Below are positions 45,781 through 58,019 of a stretch of 64,000 bases of DNA, piece by piece. Within the stretch, counting starts at the first letter, position 1; the number at the start of each line of letters is the position of its first letter. The notes beneath the pieces are model-generated. The model searched no databases. It was not told the origin of the DNA and saw only the letters and a list, made by a program, of their open reading frames with translations. Source of the stretch: Elephas maximus indicus (Eukaryota; Chordata; Mammalia; Proboscidea; Elephantidae); contig NC_064835.1 of NCBI RefSeq assembly GCF_024166365.1, forward strand, positions 56,338,607 through 56,402,606. Direction: 5' to 3'. The position numbers were made by a program, and so were the translations under genes.

Positions 45781-48010
45781 TTGATCCAGACTCCTGGCCA
45801 TTTACCTGCACAGAGGATGAATGCTGGGCCCATCTGTCTCTGCTCCATGGTAACTGCTACCCAATTACTCAGCTGTGGTGGGAAGGAGGAAGTCCATCTT
45901 TGTAGTACGGGGTTCTACCTCAGCCTTGTTTCTGTGACTGGCTTCCTATGTCACACTGCGGTGAGTGTCGGAGGCCACTTTCCTGAGACAACTGATCCCT
46001 GCATGGTCTGGCGGTGTCCGGCTGGAGTTTGTTCGTGCTCAAACTGAAACGTCCTGTGAAATAACCAACGGAAGGTAGGTAACTTGGTGCATCCGGGAGC
46101 CCTGGGTACTGTAGCTAGTTACTCTGCCATGAATTAGTTATGTGACCTTGGAAAAGGAACTTTGCCTCCCTGGACCTGTTTCCACTTTGCCAAATGGAGT
46201 CACTACCTGCATGGACTCTTTTTCAGAAGTGTTTGAACTAAAATACCGTGTATATTTGAGACTGAGATTGGGCTGAGATTTGCTGTTACAAATTTTTGCT
46301 TTCTTCGGTTTTGCTGGGAACTGAATCAGGCAGCTCAAACAAATATTAAAAATGGGAATATAAAAAACAAAAACAAAAATGTTGGCTTCTAGTCAATTAA
46401 ATAGACTGCTGAGGAAACAGCCCATTGGAGACAGAAGGCTGCAGTTCTCAGAAGTGAACAGAAGAGGGCACCATAAGCCCACACTAACGAGCACGTGGGG
46501 CTAGGCCTTTGCCTTCTGATTTTAACGCTCGCTCAGATTTCGGTTTTTCAGATTTCGGTGGCAAGCCTACTACACTGATGTTGTCTGCATAGGGGTTAAC
46601 ATGAGACAGCGTATCAGAAGTCAGCCTGACTCTTCATCCAATTCTGACCTTGTGCTTTTGCCTGATCTGGAAGACCTCTTCATTCTCCCCAGTTCTATAA
46701 CCGAGGTCACTGTCTTTATTCATGTATCTGAATCCCTGTCCTGAGAACTAACTTGTGTGTGTGTAACACACGTGTGAGTCTTAAAACCCCTTTCTGGTGT
46801 ACACCCAATGTCACTCCTCTGGTCAAAGAATGGCCTCATCTGGCAGGAATTATTCTCAAGTACCTCAAGGCTGAAGGATAAGGGGTGATATCTTTTTAAA
46901 ATAGGCCAGGTGAACTGCCTTCTTCAACAAAGGAAGCTTGAGGTGAAGTCCAAATTCTTGGCTCAGCTAGAAGGTGTGGGAAGAGAAAGAAGGGGTCTTT
47001 GCTCACTGTCTCCCAAGGGATGCCTGCAACTTGGACTTAGGAACCACCAGGCCAGCCCAAGCTCATGCACCTTAATTATCTGAGGAAGGAGCAGCAGGCA
47101 GAAGGCTTGCAATTCAGGTCAATTACAGTGGCATTTGCTCAGTCCATTTGAGACAAGGAGTGTGATGTTCTCGCAATGCCTGGGACATAAAGCTGAAAGT
47201 AATAACAATATCCTTATCCAAAGGAAGGGCAGCCAGGAATGAAGGAGATGGTTTACTAACTTGTCCCCTTGAACCTTTAGTACGTGTATTGATTTACCAT
47301 ATATACAGTGAAACCTGTGAGAACCGGAAATTGACAGGATGCCCTTGTTTTACCGGGTCTCTCAAATATTCTGCCTTTGATGGTATAGTCTTGTCACTTT
47401 TCTGTTGCTCTCTTTTAGGGGAAAATACTTAAGTTTTCCTTCTGACAGTTTTCCGCCTTACACAGGTTCTGGTTTTCGCAGGTTAATGATATATCTCTTT
47501 CATCATTTCCTAGTGGTTTCATTCGTTTATCAGGGAAAGTTCTTATAGTCCACACTTGGTTCAGGGTGAGGCAGGGCCTCCAACATGGATATCAGCTTAA
47601 ATACTCATATTCTTCATATTAAAGGCTGTGGCGGGTGTCCAGAGAACTACCTCCCAGACCCTCAGTCTATTATTACTATCATTAGCATGCTTATTTGCTA
47701 TCTTAAGGCTCCACTAATGAAACTCGACCAGCCCCCAAATTTTAGGCTTCACAGAGAAAAGAAAATGGACCTGGTTTCAAATCCAGAGTTTTGAGTGGAG
47801 TGGGGAGAGAAAAAAGGTAGGGCTTAAAAAGTCAGCACAGGAGATGAGTGTGGGAGGACAGGTGCTGGGCTTGGACAGAGAAGAAAGCCAGCAAAAAGTG
47901 GGGTGCGCGTGAAAGCAGCAGAGAAGGAGAGAGCGCAGAGCTGCAAAAAGAGCCCTCTCTTCTGGGAGAAGCCACGGATAGGGCTGGTGGCTACATGCGG
48001 CAATGGTCTA
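45781..48010. other. Intergenic stretch with one MIR remnant
   Basis: A reverse MIR-like piece is at about 46120-46215 (AGTTATGTGACCTTGGAAAAG). An 88-codon open frame at 45781-46047 is Cys-rich but matches no family I know. The rest is unassigned. Confidence 0.4.
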
Positions 48011-48026
48011 GGGCGCCCTCTGCTGG
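48011..48026 (-). promoter_or_regulatory. CTCF-like motif, minus orientation
   Basis: On the minus strand it reads CCAGCAGAGGGCGCCC, which fits the CTCF core CCASYAGRKGGCRS. It lies in a locally GC-rich patch. Confidence 0.55.
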
Positions 48027-48667
48027 AGGTTGGGGTCTGCAGTCGTTCGGCAGCTGAAGGTGGGTGAGTTGGGGTGTACATGGATAGCAGAAGGAGAGTA
48101 GGTTTCCTCTAGGGGGCCAGGGTGCAGGGCAGCCTTCAGGAAGACCAGGTAGGGCACAGAATGTCAGGGAGACCTCAGCAGGGTTAGGTGGGACACAGAG
48201 CACCAAGCAGGGTTTCCCTTTCCCTTCCCATAGTGACCGGGGACAACCGGGAGGACATCTCTGGAGGGTCCTTTGGAGGCAGCTGTGCTTAGGGGAACCT
48301 TGGGCTCCTGCTGAAGCTCAAGTGGAGGGTCTTCCCTACGGCCAGCCAAGTAGAGCTGCCTTACACAGTGAATCACAGTCTCAGTTTTCTCTTCATAAAA
48401 TAGTAAAAAAAAAAAAAAAAAATAGTACTGGGCCCAGGGGTTTTGTTGAAGGATATATTTCAAAAGGTAAAACCATGACTCATGCAGACATAAAATGAAT
48501 ATTTCTCAAAGATTTTATTTAAGTCATTATTAAGTGAGGCCAAGAAGAAGTTACAACCAGCTTAAAGGAAGATGTCCTATAGCCAAGCTGTTTCTCCATC
48601 GGGGGGCTGGCATGGATTTGTAAATGGTGCCAAAGCTGGTGTTTTGCAGCGGGTGGGAGGAGAGGAG

Positions 48668-48874
48668 GCTTCTGGGTGGCACAAATGGTTTGCGCTCTAC
48701 TACTAACCTGAAGGTTGGTGGTCAGAACCCACACAGAGGTGCTGTGGAAGAAAGGCCTGGTGACCTGCTTCTGTAAAGATTACAGCCAAGAAAACTCTAC
48801 GGGGCAGTTCTCCTCTATAAAATGTGGGGTCGACATGAGTCGGAATCGACTCCAAGACAAGATTTTTTTTTTTT
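48668..48874 (+). repeat. AfroSINE, long type
   Basis: Head TTCTGGGTGGCACAAATGG, middle AAGAAAGGCCTGGTGACCTG, end ATGAGTCGGAATCGACTCC and a 12-base T-run. Confidence 0.9.
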
Positions 48875-49230
48875 AGGAGAGAGTACTGTCTCAACAAAAT
48901 TTATTGGAATGCCTACAGACAAAAATTACTTGCATTTCTGTCATTTATCTACAATGTGTAGAGCTGTAAAATAGCTCAAAGACAGTGAAGGGGCGGACCC
49001 CTTTAGAATCAGATTCGGAATCAGAATCAGATAACTCCAGCGGGCTGTACCCCAGTTCTCCTCTGAAGCATGGTAATATTCCTCGTCCTAGATTACGTGT
49101 TCTTGCAGGTGGGCACTTAGGATTTCGTAAACCAAGTGAGGTAGCCATAGAGATGGTGTCTTTAGAGAGAACTTGAAGTGGGCAGAACACGGCATCCCCT
49201 GGAGCTAGAAATTTAAAGAAGTTTATCCTT
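48875..49230 (-). pseudogene. Possible 3' end of a retrocopied gene, unidentified
   Basis: On the minus strand an open frame (49190-48945 from ATG, possibly starting further upstream) encodes an acidic Ser/Asp stretch (ELSDSDSESDSKG) and ends TGTAGATAA. AATAAA follows at 48905-48900, about 25 bases before an A-run (48874-48863). That layout fits a polyadenylated transcript copied into DNA. Against this, the A-run is also the T-rich tail of the AfroSINE on the other strand. I do not recognise the protein. Confidence 0.3.
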
Positions 49231-49239
49231 CAGGTTTTT

Positions 49240-49446
49240 AGGGCCTCCTTAGGTGGTGCAAATGCTTAACGTGCTTGCTGCTAACCAAAAGGTTGGTGGT
49301 TGGCATCCATCCGGAGGTGCCTTAGAAGAAAGGTCTGGGATCTATTTCCAAAAAATCAGCCACTGAAAATGCTATGGAGCACAGTTCTACTCGGACACAC
49401 ATGGGGTCTCTGTGAGTTGGAATGGACTGAATGGCGATGGTTTTAA
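49240..49446 (+). repeat. AfroSINE, long type
   Basis: Middle AAGAAAGGTCTGGGATCTA plus AAAAATCAGCCACTG, end TGAGTTGGAATGGACTGAATGG. Confidence 0.88.
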
Positions 49447-49487
49447 AATAGAATGCTGATGGTTAACACAAGCTAAGCACTTCTCAG

Positions 49488-49648
49488 CAGTCCCTGGGTG
49501 CTGCAAATAGTTGATGTGCTAGGCTTCAGGCCCCTCAGAAGAAAGGCCTGGTGATCTATTTTTGAAAAATTAACCACTGAAAATCCTGTGGAGCACAGTA
49601 ATACTCTGACATGTGTGAGGTCACCGTACGTGGGAATCAACTCATGCT
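49488..49648 (+). repeat. AfroSINE, long type, head decayed
   Basis: CAGAAGAAAGGCCTGGTGATC and GAAAATCCTGTGGAGCACAG are clear. Part of the tRNA-like head is deleted. Confidence 0.85.
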
Positions 49649-49817
49649 ACAGGGGCTATTGGAAGCCTTGTAAGTAAATTCTCCAATTTAATCTACATAA
49701 AGACCTTATAAGGGATGAGTCATCTTCATACAATTTCGTAGCTGAGAAATTTGATCCCTTGGGATGGGGACCCAGGGAGAGGGCAGCACAGTACACCGAC
49801 ATCTTACGGGACATTGT

Positions 49818-50052
49818 CCTTGTTGTGTGCCATTGAGTCAATCGTGACTCATTGCTGTTTTGTAGGACACAGCAGAATTGCCCTATGGGGTTTTTAAGGC
49901 TAATCTTTATAGTAGCAAAATGCCAGGGTTTTTTCTCCCTTAGAGGGGCTGGTGGGTTCAAACATCAAACGACTGACCTTTAGGTTAGCAGCCTGGAGCG
50001 TTGTTTTTCATCAGTGCCTTCAGTGCTTAACCATTGTGCCATGAGGGCTCCT
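49818..50052 (-). repeat. AfroSINE, intermediate type, with a small insertion
   Basis: The reverse copy reads GTGCCATTGAGTCAATCGTG, GGCTAATCTTTATAGTAGC, GGCTGGTGGGTTCAAAC and ATGAGGGCTCC. About 25 extra bases (TTGTTTTTCATCAGTGCC) break the head. Confidence 0.85.
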
Positions 50053-50465
50053 TCTTAGGGGTGGAGGATGTCTTAAAAGCAGTTTAAAATGACATCTATG
50101 ATGAGGTCAGGATAATCAGCAAGCGAGGTTTGAGGACAGGTGTGGTGGTGCGATCAGGACATTCAGGAGCGCCCCACAAAAGCGCAGCAGTGCGGCCAGG
50201 CTCAGGGGGGAGGCTGTCAGAGCATGGAATGACAGCAGCTGAGAGGGGTTGAGAAGGGGAAGCCCAGGAGGATCCTAAGACAGGGATTGGTCTTAGAAGC
50301 AGGCCAGCTGGAAGAGGTGGTGTTTAAAATAACCCACTCCAGTGTAACCAGACCTGGGAACCTGATACCTTCTCCTTTTAGGGAAGAGTAGGGAGAGACA
50401 GCGGACCTTCAGACACTGATGAAGATGGATGGGACTCGGGAAAAGGGTAGGGTAGCTTGTCCTTC
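50053..50465. other. Intergenic stretch, nothing recognised
   Basis: Short spacer between an AfroSINE and an RTE element. Confidence 0.4.
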
Positions 50466-50469
50466 GCAG

Positions 50470-51325
50470 GAGAACAATTAATTGTTCTGGCAGCCACTGT
50501 GTCAATCCATCTTGTTGAGAGTCTTCCTCTTTTACACTGACCCTTCACTTTACTAAACATGATGTACTTCTCCAGGGATTGGTCACTCCTGATAACATGT
50601 CCAAAGTATGTGAGATGAAGTCTTGCCATCTCACCTTCCAAGGGAACACTTTGGCTGTACTTCTTCCAAGACAGACTTGCTTGTTCTTCTTGGCAGTCCA
50701 TGGTATATTCAATATTCTTTACCAACACTGTAATTCAAAGGTGTCAATTCTTCTTTGGTCCTTTTTATTCATAGTCCAGCTTTCACATGTGTATGAGGAA
50801 ACTGAAAATACTATGGGTTGGGTTAGGTACAACTTAGTCCTCAAGGTAATGTCTTTGCTTTTAAATAACTTTACAGAGGTCTTTTGCCACAGATTTGCCC
50901 AATGCAATTCATCATTTGATTTCTTGTCTGCTGCTTCCATGGGCATTGATTGTGGATCTAAGTAAAAAATCCTTGACAACTTCAGTATTTTCTCCTCTTA
51001 TCATGGTGCTGCTTATTGGTCCAGTTGTGAGGATTTTTGTTTTCTTTATGCTGAGGTGTAATCTGTACTGAAGGCTGTAGTCTTTCATCTTCACCAGTAA
51101 CTATTTCAAGACCTCTTCACTTTCAGCAGGCATAAGGTTTCCACAGGCCATTTTTTTTTAGAAGTGAATATCCAGGTCCTTCTTTCTAGTCTGTCTTAGT
51201 CTGGAAGCTCCACTAAAACCTGTCCACCATGGGTGACCCTGCTGGTATTTGAAATACCAGTGGCAAAGTTTCCAGTATGAAAGCAGTACCCAAACCAACA
51301 CAGTGGGACAAACTGACTAGTTGTG
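50470..51325 (-). mobile_element. RTE LINE, internally deleted
   Basis: On the minus strand the 5' leader (51325-51165, reverse shows GTCTTAGTCTGGAAGCTCC) joins near 51150 directly to the RT C-terminal half (51130-50470). That half has frames with TYFGHVIRSDQSLEKYIM and FELQCW. Endonuclease and the first part of RT are lost. The 3' terminus is also missing below 50470. Confidence 0.88.
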
Positions 51326-53010
51326 GGGCAGGGTTTAGAGCCTGTAAAAGCATCCCACCCCACCCTAGCTCCTTGACCCCCACTGGCCTTCCCTGGGCAG
51401 GAAGGGTGCCTCTGGGCAAGGCTTTAGGTGATGGCAGAGCGTGTCCTTTGGCCCAGGACCGGCACCAGGTGGGCCCGGGACTTAGTTGCCGATCAAGTGG
51501 TAGGGCAGGAGGGTCTAGGGTTGCTTAGAAAATCTCAGAGGGATGTGGAGGGGGATATTCGAGGTGCTGGAGGCACAGAAAAGGGTGAGGAAGCCTTTTG
51601 GCTAGTAGTTGAGTGCTTAACTGTTTGTGCAACCCGGGGACACCTCCTCCAGAGAAACTTAGAGCAGCCCCGGAGCCCCGGCTGGCAGGGGCAGGACAGC
51701 AATCTGGTGCCGGTAGAGGGGCATCCTGGTTGTCACAAGTCATCTTAAAAGGACGGGTCCTGTGTATACAGGCGTGCAAAAACATCCCTTGATGGGAGAC
51801 TACAGGGGGCTTAGAGAAGCAACAGGGTGATTTGTGTGTGGGAGGTAGACGAAAGGGAATTAAGAAGGAGATAAAGTGCTGAGAGCTTTCCTAAGCAGGA
51901 GTCCTTTGACGCTGCTCAGACTGCTCAGAGCCGCGGAGACTGGATCGCTTCAATTATAGGGCCTCCTCTGGTGGTCATTTGGAAGAATGCAGCAATATTT
52001 CCAATCTTCAAACTCCAAAAGCACAAAATTTTATTAAAACAAAATGAAATTAAGGGACAGACAGAGAGAAAAGAAGAGTCATACAGGGTGAGAAGGACAG
52101 AGGCGGAGACTAAGGGAGGACTATGGGGAAGGAATGCTACGAGGTGAAGGGGAGAGACAGCTAGCTGGGGAAGCTGGCTTGAAGCAGGCAGGGCAAGTGA
52201 CTTTAGGTTGAGGGTCAGCCCTATCCAGCGCCCTCCCTGTACTGCAGGGACACGCTGTAAGAAGAGGAGCTTTTTTTTTTTTTTGTAACTATTACACACA
52301 ACATAGGTCAGAATATTGGCTGACAGTGAATTATAAAATTAAGAAAAAAAAAAATAGCCTGGCTATTTCTGAAAAATAGCCAAATGTGTACAAGGCGTTG
52401 TAAAAACCACTCCATAATCCCTAACGGGCACCCACATTGTAGTATCTGTAAAACAAATGAGTGGAGATTTTGTTGCCAACCGAAGTGGCATTTTCACAAA
52501 ATTGTGGGTGTCAGCCATCTGCCTTTCATTCCAATACTTTTTGACCAAATCAGGGTAGTATTGGGGGGAGGGGCACTTTGAAATGATAGTTTCCATTTGA
52601 TTCAGTTCAGGGTTCAGGCTAGAGTAAACACGCAGCCATTCCCCAGCCTCCTTCACAATGAAGTGGCTCCCCAGGCCATGATTTGCTGAGAGAACACAGG
52701 CCTGAGATGGGAAGGTGGAATTGAAAGGAGAACTCAGTCCTGGGAGGAGAGGGAGGCCCTGAGGGGAATGCTGCCCTGACAAGAGGGCAGCACTGAGAGG
52801 CAGTGGGGTTGCTCCTTCTTCTGTTGCGTGGACTCAGGGGTCCTTTGCCTTTCTCCAATCAGTGCTGTTCTACACACTTTGTGTCTCAGCGATGGGGGCT
52901 CTAGACTGCTCCCTCACTGTCCTTGTCCAAAGCACCAGTGAAAATGACTTAGGACCGTAACACCATTGCTCACCCCTGCCATCCTCGCCTGGCCCTTTGA
53001 GAAGGTGCTG
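51326..53010. other. Intergenic stretch with an AfroSINE head fragment
   Basis: A reverse AfroSINE head lies at 51590-51650. A 139-codon open frame on the minus strand (52782-52363) has no family resemblance, no clear start context and no supporting exons; I leave it uncalled but note its length. Confidence 0.4.
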
Positions 53011-53014
53011 TAGG

Positions 53015-53120
53015 CTTTAAAGCTCCATTTTACAGATGAGAAAACCGAGGATCACACAGTAAATGACTTTCACAAGGAGATGATCAGCAATGACCCGGGA
53101 AATAGGCCCTTAGCTCTTCT
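53015..53120 (+). repeat. MIR SINE remnant
   Basis: CTCCATTTTACAGATGAGAAAACCGAGG is a clear MIR segment. The flanks are decayed. Confidence 0.65.
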
Positions 53121-53870
53121 GAATTTCCTTTCTATTGCCCTTCCTACTGCCCTCTCTGTCAGGGAGCGTGGAGATTCACCCTGCGCAGGTGAGGCAGTGC
53201 TCTCACTGGGTCACCTGCATATTGTCTTTCTGTCTCTGGTGAATTTAGAGTAGATGGCAACCTTTCTAGCAAGTTTCTAGTGTCAGCTTAACAACCTGGC
53301 CATTGTCCTTTTAATTCCTTCAACTGGGATCACTTCGTTTTGTATCCTTTCATTTTAAAAGCCTTGAGAATCTACAGTGTGTTCTTCTTAATTTAGGGGC
53401 TGGAGACAGCAAACCAGTGAGGGAGATAGATGTTCAAGCTGATTGCAGTAGGTGTGCTACATGAATCAGTACAGGGATGAACAAAGCAAGCCAGATGTTA
53501 CAGAGCCCAAGGGGGCACAGGGTATGGCTTGACCCTAGAGATGTCGAGGCTGAAAGGAGCCAATTGGAGTGGGGGTAAAAGTTTGTGGGTGGGAATTTTC
53601 CAGGAAAAGAAACAGCACAGAAGAATAAATATGTGGTTGGTACGGAAAATGGGATGTAGTTCATTAGAGCTAGAACCTGAAGTGTGAGAGAAAGGGCGGG
53701 AGAAAAGGTGGGGTGATGGTGTTGAGAAGATACATCTGGCCAAAGAGTTTGAAATTTGTTCTGTAAGATGGAAAGGACCAAAAGTTTTTTTTTTTTTTTC
53801 CAAAAGGCTATAACTAGCTATGCTTTGTCATTTATCTCTTTTATGAGACTGTGGAGCACTATGATGAATG
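53121..53870. other. Intergenic stretch, nothing recognised
   Basis: No supported gene. Open frames on the minus strand at 53434-53803 overlap each other without family features. Confidence 0.4.
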
Positions 53871-53872
53871 GA

Positions 53873-54085
53873 AGGAGCCCTGGTGACACAGCGGTTAAGT
53901 GGTTGGCTGTTAACCGAAATGTTAGTGATTCCAACCCACCAGCCACTCTGCAGGAGAAAGATGTGGCAGTCTGCTTCTGTGAAGATTACAGACTTGGAAA
54001 TCCTACGGGGTAGCTCTACTCTGTCCTGTAGGGTTGCTATGAGTGGGAATCTACTAGACAGCAACAAGTTTTTTTTTTTTTTTTT
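53873..54085 (+). repeat. AfroSINE, intermediate type
   Basis: Near-complete: GGAGCCCTGGTGACACAGCG, GAGAAAGATGTGGCAGTCTG, ATGAGTGGGAATCTACTAG and a T-run. It forms an inverted pair with the next copy. Confidence 0.92.
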
Positions 54086-54101
54086 AATGAAGAATGGATA
54101 T

Positions 54102-54231
54102 GTGGGGTTGATTCCCACTCATAGAGAACCTATAGGGCAGAGTAGAACTGCCCCGTAGGGTTTCCAAAGAGTGACTGGTGAATTTGAACTGCTGACCATT
54201 TGGCTTTTAACCACTGTTCCATGAGATCTCC
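54102..54231 (-). repeat. AfroSINE, short type
   Basis: Reverse copy: GGGTTGATTCCCACTCATAG, GTAGAACTGCCCCGTAGGG, TTAACCACTGTTCCATGAG. Only about 16 bases separate it from the preceding plus-strand copy. Confidence 0.9.
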
Positions 54232-54309
54232 ATGATTTAGGTAATGTGGCTGAAAGTTCTAACTAGCAGTGTGGGAGGCAGTATCATTATTTAGTAACTA
54301 AGAGAATGA

Positions 54310-54715
54310 GTGTTTGTATCAGATAAGCCTAGGCTGGAGTTTTAGCTCTGTATGATTTGGGCAAATAACACTTATTTTCTCTTATCCTGGGTGTCCAGGT
54401 TTATGCTGTTGTTGTTAGTTGCCGTCAAGGCTAATCCAACTCATGGCTACTGCATGTGTACACAGTAATAGCTGTAACCTTTCAGAAGCAGACTGCAAAG
54501 ACTGTCTTCTGAGTTGCCTCTGGATGGCTTCAAACCACCAACCTTTTGCATAGTGGTTGAGTGATTAGCTGTTTCTGCAGCCCAGAGACTCTCTTCCTCT
54601 TTTATAAGAGGGGACTAATAATTGTTTGGAGGATTCGATGAAATAAGGCTTACAAAGAGGCTGGCAGAGCGCCTGGCACAGCGCCTGGCACACAGTAAGA
54701 GCTTCCACTGCTAGG
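54310..54715 (-). repeat. MIR SINE, split by an AfroSINE
   Basis: The reverse MIR reads GGAGTTTTAGCTCTGTATG...GGGCAAATAACAC before the AfroSINE and CTAATAATTG...CCTGGCACACAGTAAGAGC after it. The second part has a duplicated GCGCCTGGCACA unit. Confidence 0.65.
54406..54592 (-). repeat. AfroSINE, long type, inside a MIR
   Basis: The reverse copy starts GTTGTTGTTAGTTGCCGTC, so its 3' end is RTE-like rather than T-rich, and ends at GCAGCCCAGAGACTCTC. Confidence 0.8.
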
Positions 54716-56005
54716 GTGTAGAGTCGTGAAAGAGGCAATAAGAGTAGGAGTCAGAAACAGTGCCTATATTTGGCACCACTGCTTATTAATTTAAGAGTCT
54801 CTTAGTGAGAAGAGGGTTGATTCAACAGATATTTCAGATGAAGCCTATCTAGAAAAGGGGGAGTAAGAGAGAGAAGAAGTTACTGGCATAAAGCGGTTGG
54901 TGTTTGATGGTGATCCCATTAGGGCAGTGGAGAATTCAGGAGAAAGAGCATCTGGGGAGGGGAGTCTGTTTGATTTATCCTTGAAATTGAGTTGCCTACA
55001 GAACACCTTAATGCATTTTTTCCCCCAGAGGAAGTTGATATCATTTTGTCTTGAGCTCAGATGAACAATCAGGGCAGAAATGCATATTTTGGAGTTAGCG
55101 GCCTAAGAGGGTTATTGGCAGAAGTGAATTGGAGTTGAAAGAGAAAGCTAAACCTTTTGGAAGATGCTATAATGAATGGAAGAACAAACCCTCTAGGGCC
55201 AATGAAAAATTGGCAGGTAGAACAGGATGCCCATCTGAACCTGCTCCTGGAGGTGCCTTACTTCCTAGTCTCCTTTAGGCACCAGGATCTTGGGATCTGT
55301 TGGATCCCTGGTGGTTACAAGAGCCCTTTGAGCCTTTGCTAAGGCAATCAGCTGCAAGCCAGCCTGACTGTGACTTATTCTGCAGGTCTGCAAGCTTAGG
55401 AAAAAGTTCAAAGTTGTTTTTTTTTTTTTTAATTTAATTTAGGAGTAGATTGGCAGATTTCTTTGGATAGAATATTGGAATTTGCATGAACATTGAATGC
55501 TAAAGAAGTCAGAGACTTTGGACCATATGGCTAAAAACCAAAGCTTGGCACCCTGCTTGGGGTTCTAATGAATATTTCATTTTGTGTGCTTTGTTAGATT
55601 TATGGACTGTGTGTACATCTAGTTAGATAAAATTAAACAGAAAAGTGCAGCCACTTTGTGAATTGGAGAATTCCTGAAATATTTGTAGATTAAATTTATG
55701 ACAGCAATATTTGCAACTGTAGATGATGATGACAAAAATGAAAATCACCCTCTGGGTTTCATGTCTGTGTCACTAATGATATGTTGGCATCGAGGAAAGC
55801 AAGCAGAAGAAACTAACCATGTTAAAATGATAAGCAGCAAGGGATGGTGAATTATTGTTGTGAGGAATTGGGAGTAACAGGTAACTAGAAATCATCATAA
55901 ATATTTGTAAAAAAAATTAATAGAATGAATGAAATTTTGTTAAATATATAGGTTATATTGCATGGTGAGGAGAACTAAGTATTACTATGCCAGCCCTTTA
56001 CTTGA
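54716..56005. other. Intergenic stretch, nothing recognised
   Basis: AT-rich unique-looking DNA. No gene signal. Confidence 0.45.
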
Positions 56006-56007
56006 TA

Positions 56008-56175
56008 AAACCAAAACCAAACCTGTTGTTGTCGAGTTGTTTCCAACTCATAGCAACACTATCGGACAGAGTAGAACTGCCTCACAGAGTTTCCAAGAAG
56101 CGCCTGCTGGATGAGAACTGCCGACCTTTTGGTTAGCAGCTGTAGCACTTAACCACCAGGCCGCCAGGGTTTCCT
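56008..56175 (-). repeat. AfroSINE, short type
   Basis: Complete reverse copy from AAAACCAAACCTGTTGTTG to GGCCGCCAGGGTTTCC. Confidence 0.92.
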
Positions 56176-57805
56176 TCTTGATAGATTTTTTAAATATTGT
56201 TTGAGGGAGATCTCATATACCCTTTGGTTGAAAATAGAAATATTTAGAAATAACCAAACTGAAATCAGAAGCTACAAAGTTTGACAAGACATCCACAGTT
56301 AGGGCTATATCATCCGACCATTACGGATGGCGGAATCAGTTTGGTGATTTGCAACCAGAATTAAAAAAAAAAAAAAAAAAAAACTGAATAAGACAGCAAA
56401 CACTAGTAAGGAAAATGTTCTATGACACTTTTGCTTTAGTTCTATGTGGGTGTGTGTGCATATGCGTTTTTATATAGCGTTACCATGTAAAGTGAATGTC
56501 CTATTGTGACTTTTCAAAAAATCTGAAAAATTATCATTTAAAATATGTTAGACAGAGAACACTCAGGGAGAACAGGAAAATGTAAAGTGTATCTACAACG
56601 GATTTATAAAAAAAACTCTTACAGATGAATCAACTGATCAGACTTCACAGAATAGATTATGGCCTGACGATTCAAAAGCGTCTTGAATAGACAAATGTAG
56701 AGGAGGTGGGATGAGAGATCCAAGAAAACTCAGGCCTTTTTTTTTTTTTTCAGAAGGTGGGGTGGAGTTTCGTATTGTTACTAGCTTGAATGGAACTCTA
56801 AGACCACGTGTTCTCTGACATCAGGGAGCAGGAGCCAAAGCCAATGCCCAGTAACTGAAAATACAGATGCTTTAAGGATGGAGCATAACAATTCAGTCCA
56901 AAGGGTCAGGGAGGCTACTGATGACAACGGAATTTGAGCATGAAGGCCATTTTTATGTGGTTGCCTTTTCTTTTTCCTGTTTACTTTTAAGGTAAAAGCT
57001 TATTTTCCTTAATTTTGTAATCTCTTCTTCAGGCAATACAGGCTATTTGCTGCTCTTGTCGAAATGAAAAATGACATGTAATCTGTGTCATATATTTTTT
57101 TCTAATGCCTTTTGCTGGGATCTGCTGATGGTCCAATTTGTGGAAAAATAATGGCATAAACTGTCGCAGGTTGTGCCTTCATCAGGTTTCCCACCCTCTC
57201 TTCTTTTTCTTTATTTTTGGTATGTATGTGTTTCCTCTAATGGACATGAGCTATTTCAGGGAAGAGACCAATCATATTTGTCTTTGAACCAATATCACTT
57301 TGAACAGTGTGGACTCCCTCACAGTAGGAAGCAATATACATTTACTGACCCAAACAGTTGAATTAATCAGAAAACAGGACTAACTAGGGAGGGGGGAAAA
57401 AAAAAAACTACCAGAAGAACGGATACAATAATTCACCAGAATCATAAGAAATATCAGCGTTCTAAACGTTGTCAAACACGTGCATCCGTTAAAAACAAAC
57501 ACACAAACAAAAAAATGAGTCTAATGTCTCATTGCTTAGCTACGACTTTCGTGGCTTGAATGCCTGTTCTTTTCCTTCTCTTTAAAGTAGGCGAGTGACA
57601 CAATCAGTTAGGAAAACTGGTATCTGATAAGTGCTGTGCCTGACTCGTTTCTTTCTTGACCTATTCCTTGGAAAGGTGGAATCGCCTAGTATTGCCCAGT
57701 CTCCAGAAGCAAACTACCTATATTCTAATCCCAGTGGTAGGATTTCTGCAAATTATGGGACCTCTCAAGCCATACAGGTGTATGGAGTAAAGGAGATGTA
57801 TTAGC
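56176..57805. other. Intergenic stretch, nothing recognised
   Basis: A long A-run is at 56364-56383. No gene or named repeat. Confidence 0.45.
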
Positions 57806-57809
57806 TAAC

Positions 57810-58019
57810 ATGGGACTCACTGGGTGGTGCTAACAGTTAACATGCTTGGCTACTAACCAAAAGAATGACAGTTCAAATCCACTCATAGGTGCCTTGGAAG
57901 AAAAGCATGGTGGTTTACTTCTGATCACAATGTCAAAAACCCAATGGAACGGTTCTACTCTAAAATACATAGGGTCTTGGCTGGAATTGACTCAAGGGTA
58001 ACTTAATTTTTTTTTTTTT
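57810..58019 (+). repeat. AfroSINE, long type
   Basis: GGTGCCTTGGAAGAAAAGC in the middle and GGAATTGACTCAAGGGTAAC plus T-run at the end. Confidence 0.85.

Noticed and set aside
45781..46047. Cys-rich 88-codon open frame, at first taken for a sushi or lectin exon
   Set aside because: Cys spacing fits neither domain and no flanking splice sites or further exons support it.
46450..46465. Third CTCF-like motif (ACAGAAGAGGGCACC)
   Set aside because: Two mismatches in the core; not better than chance in 64 kb.
52363..52782. 139-codon open frame on the minus strand
   Set aside because: Longest unexplained frame outside the transposons, but no domain, signal peptide or neighbouring exon is visible and the composition looks like chance. 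A protein search would settle it.
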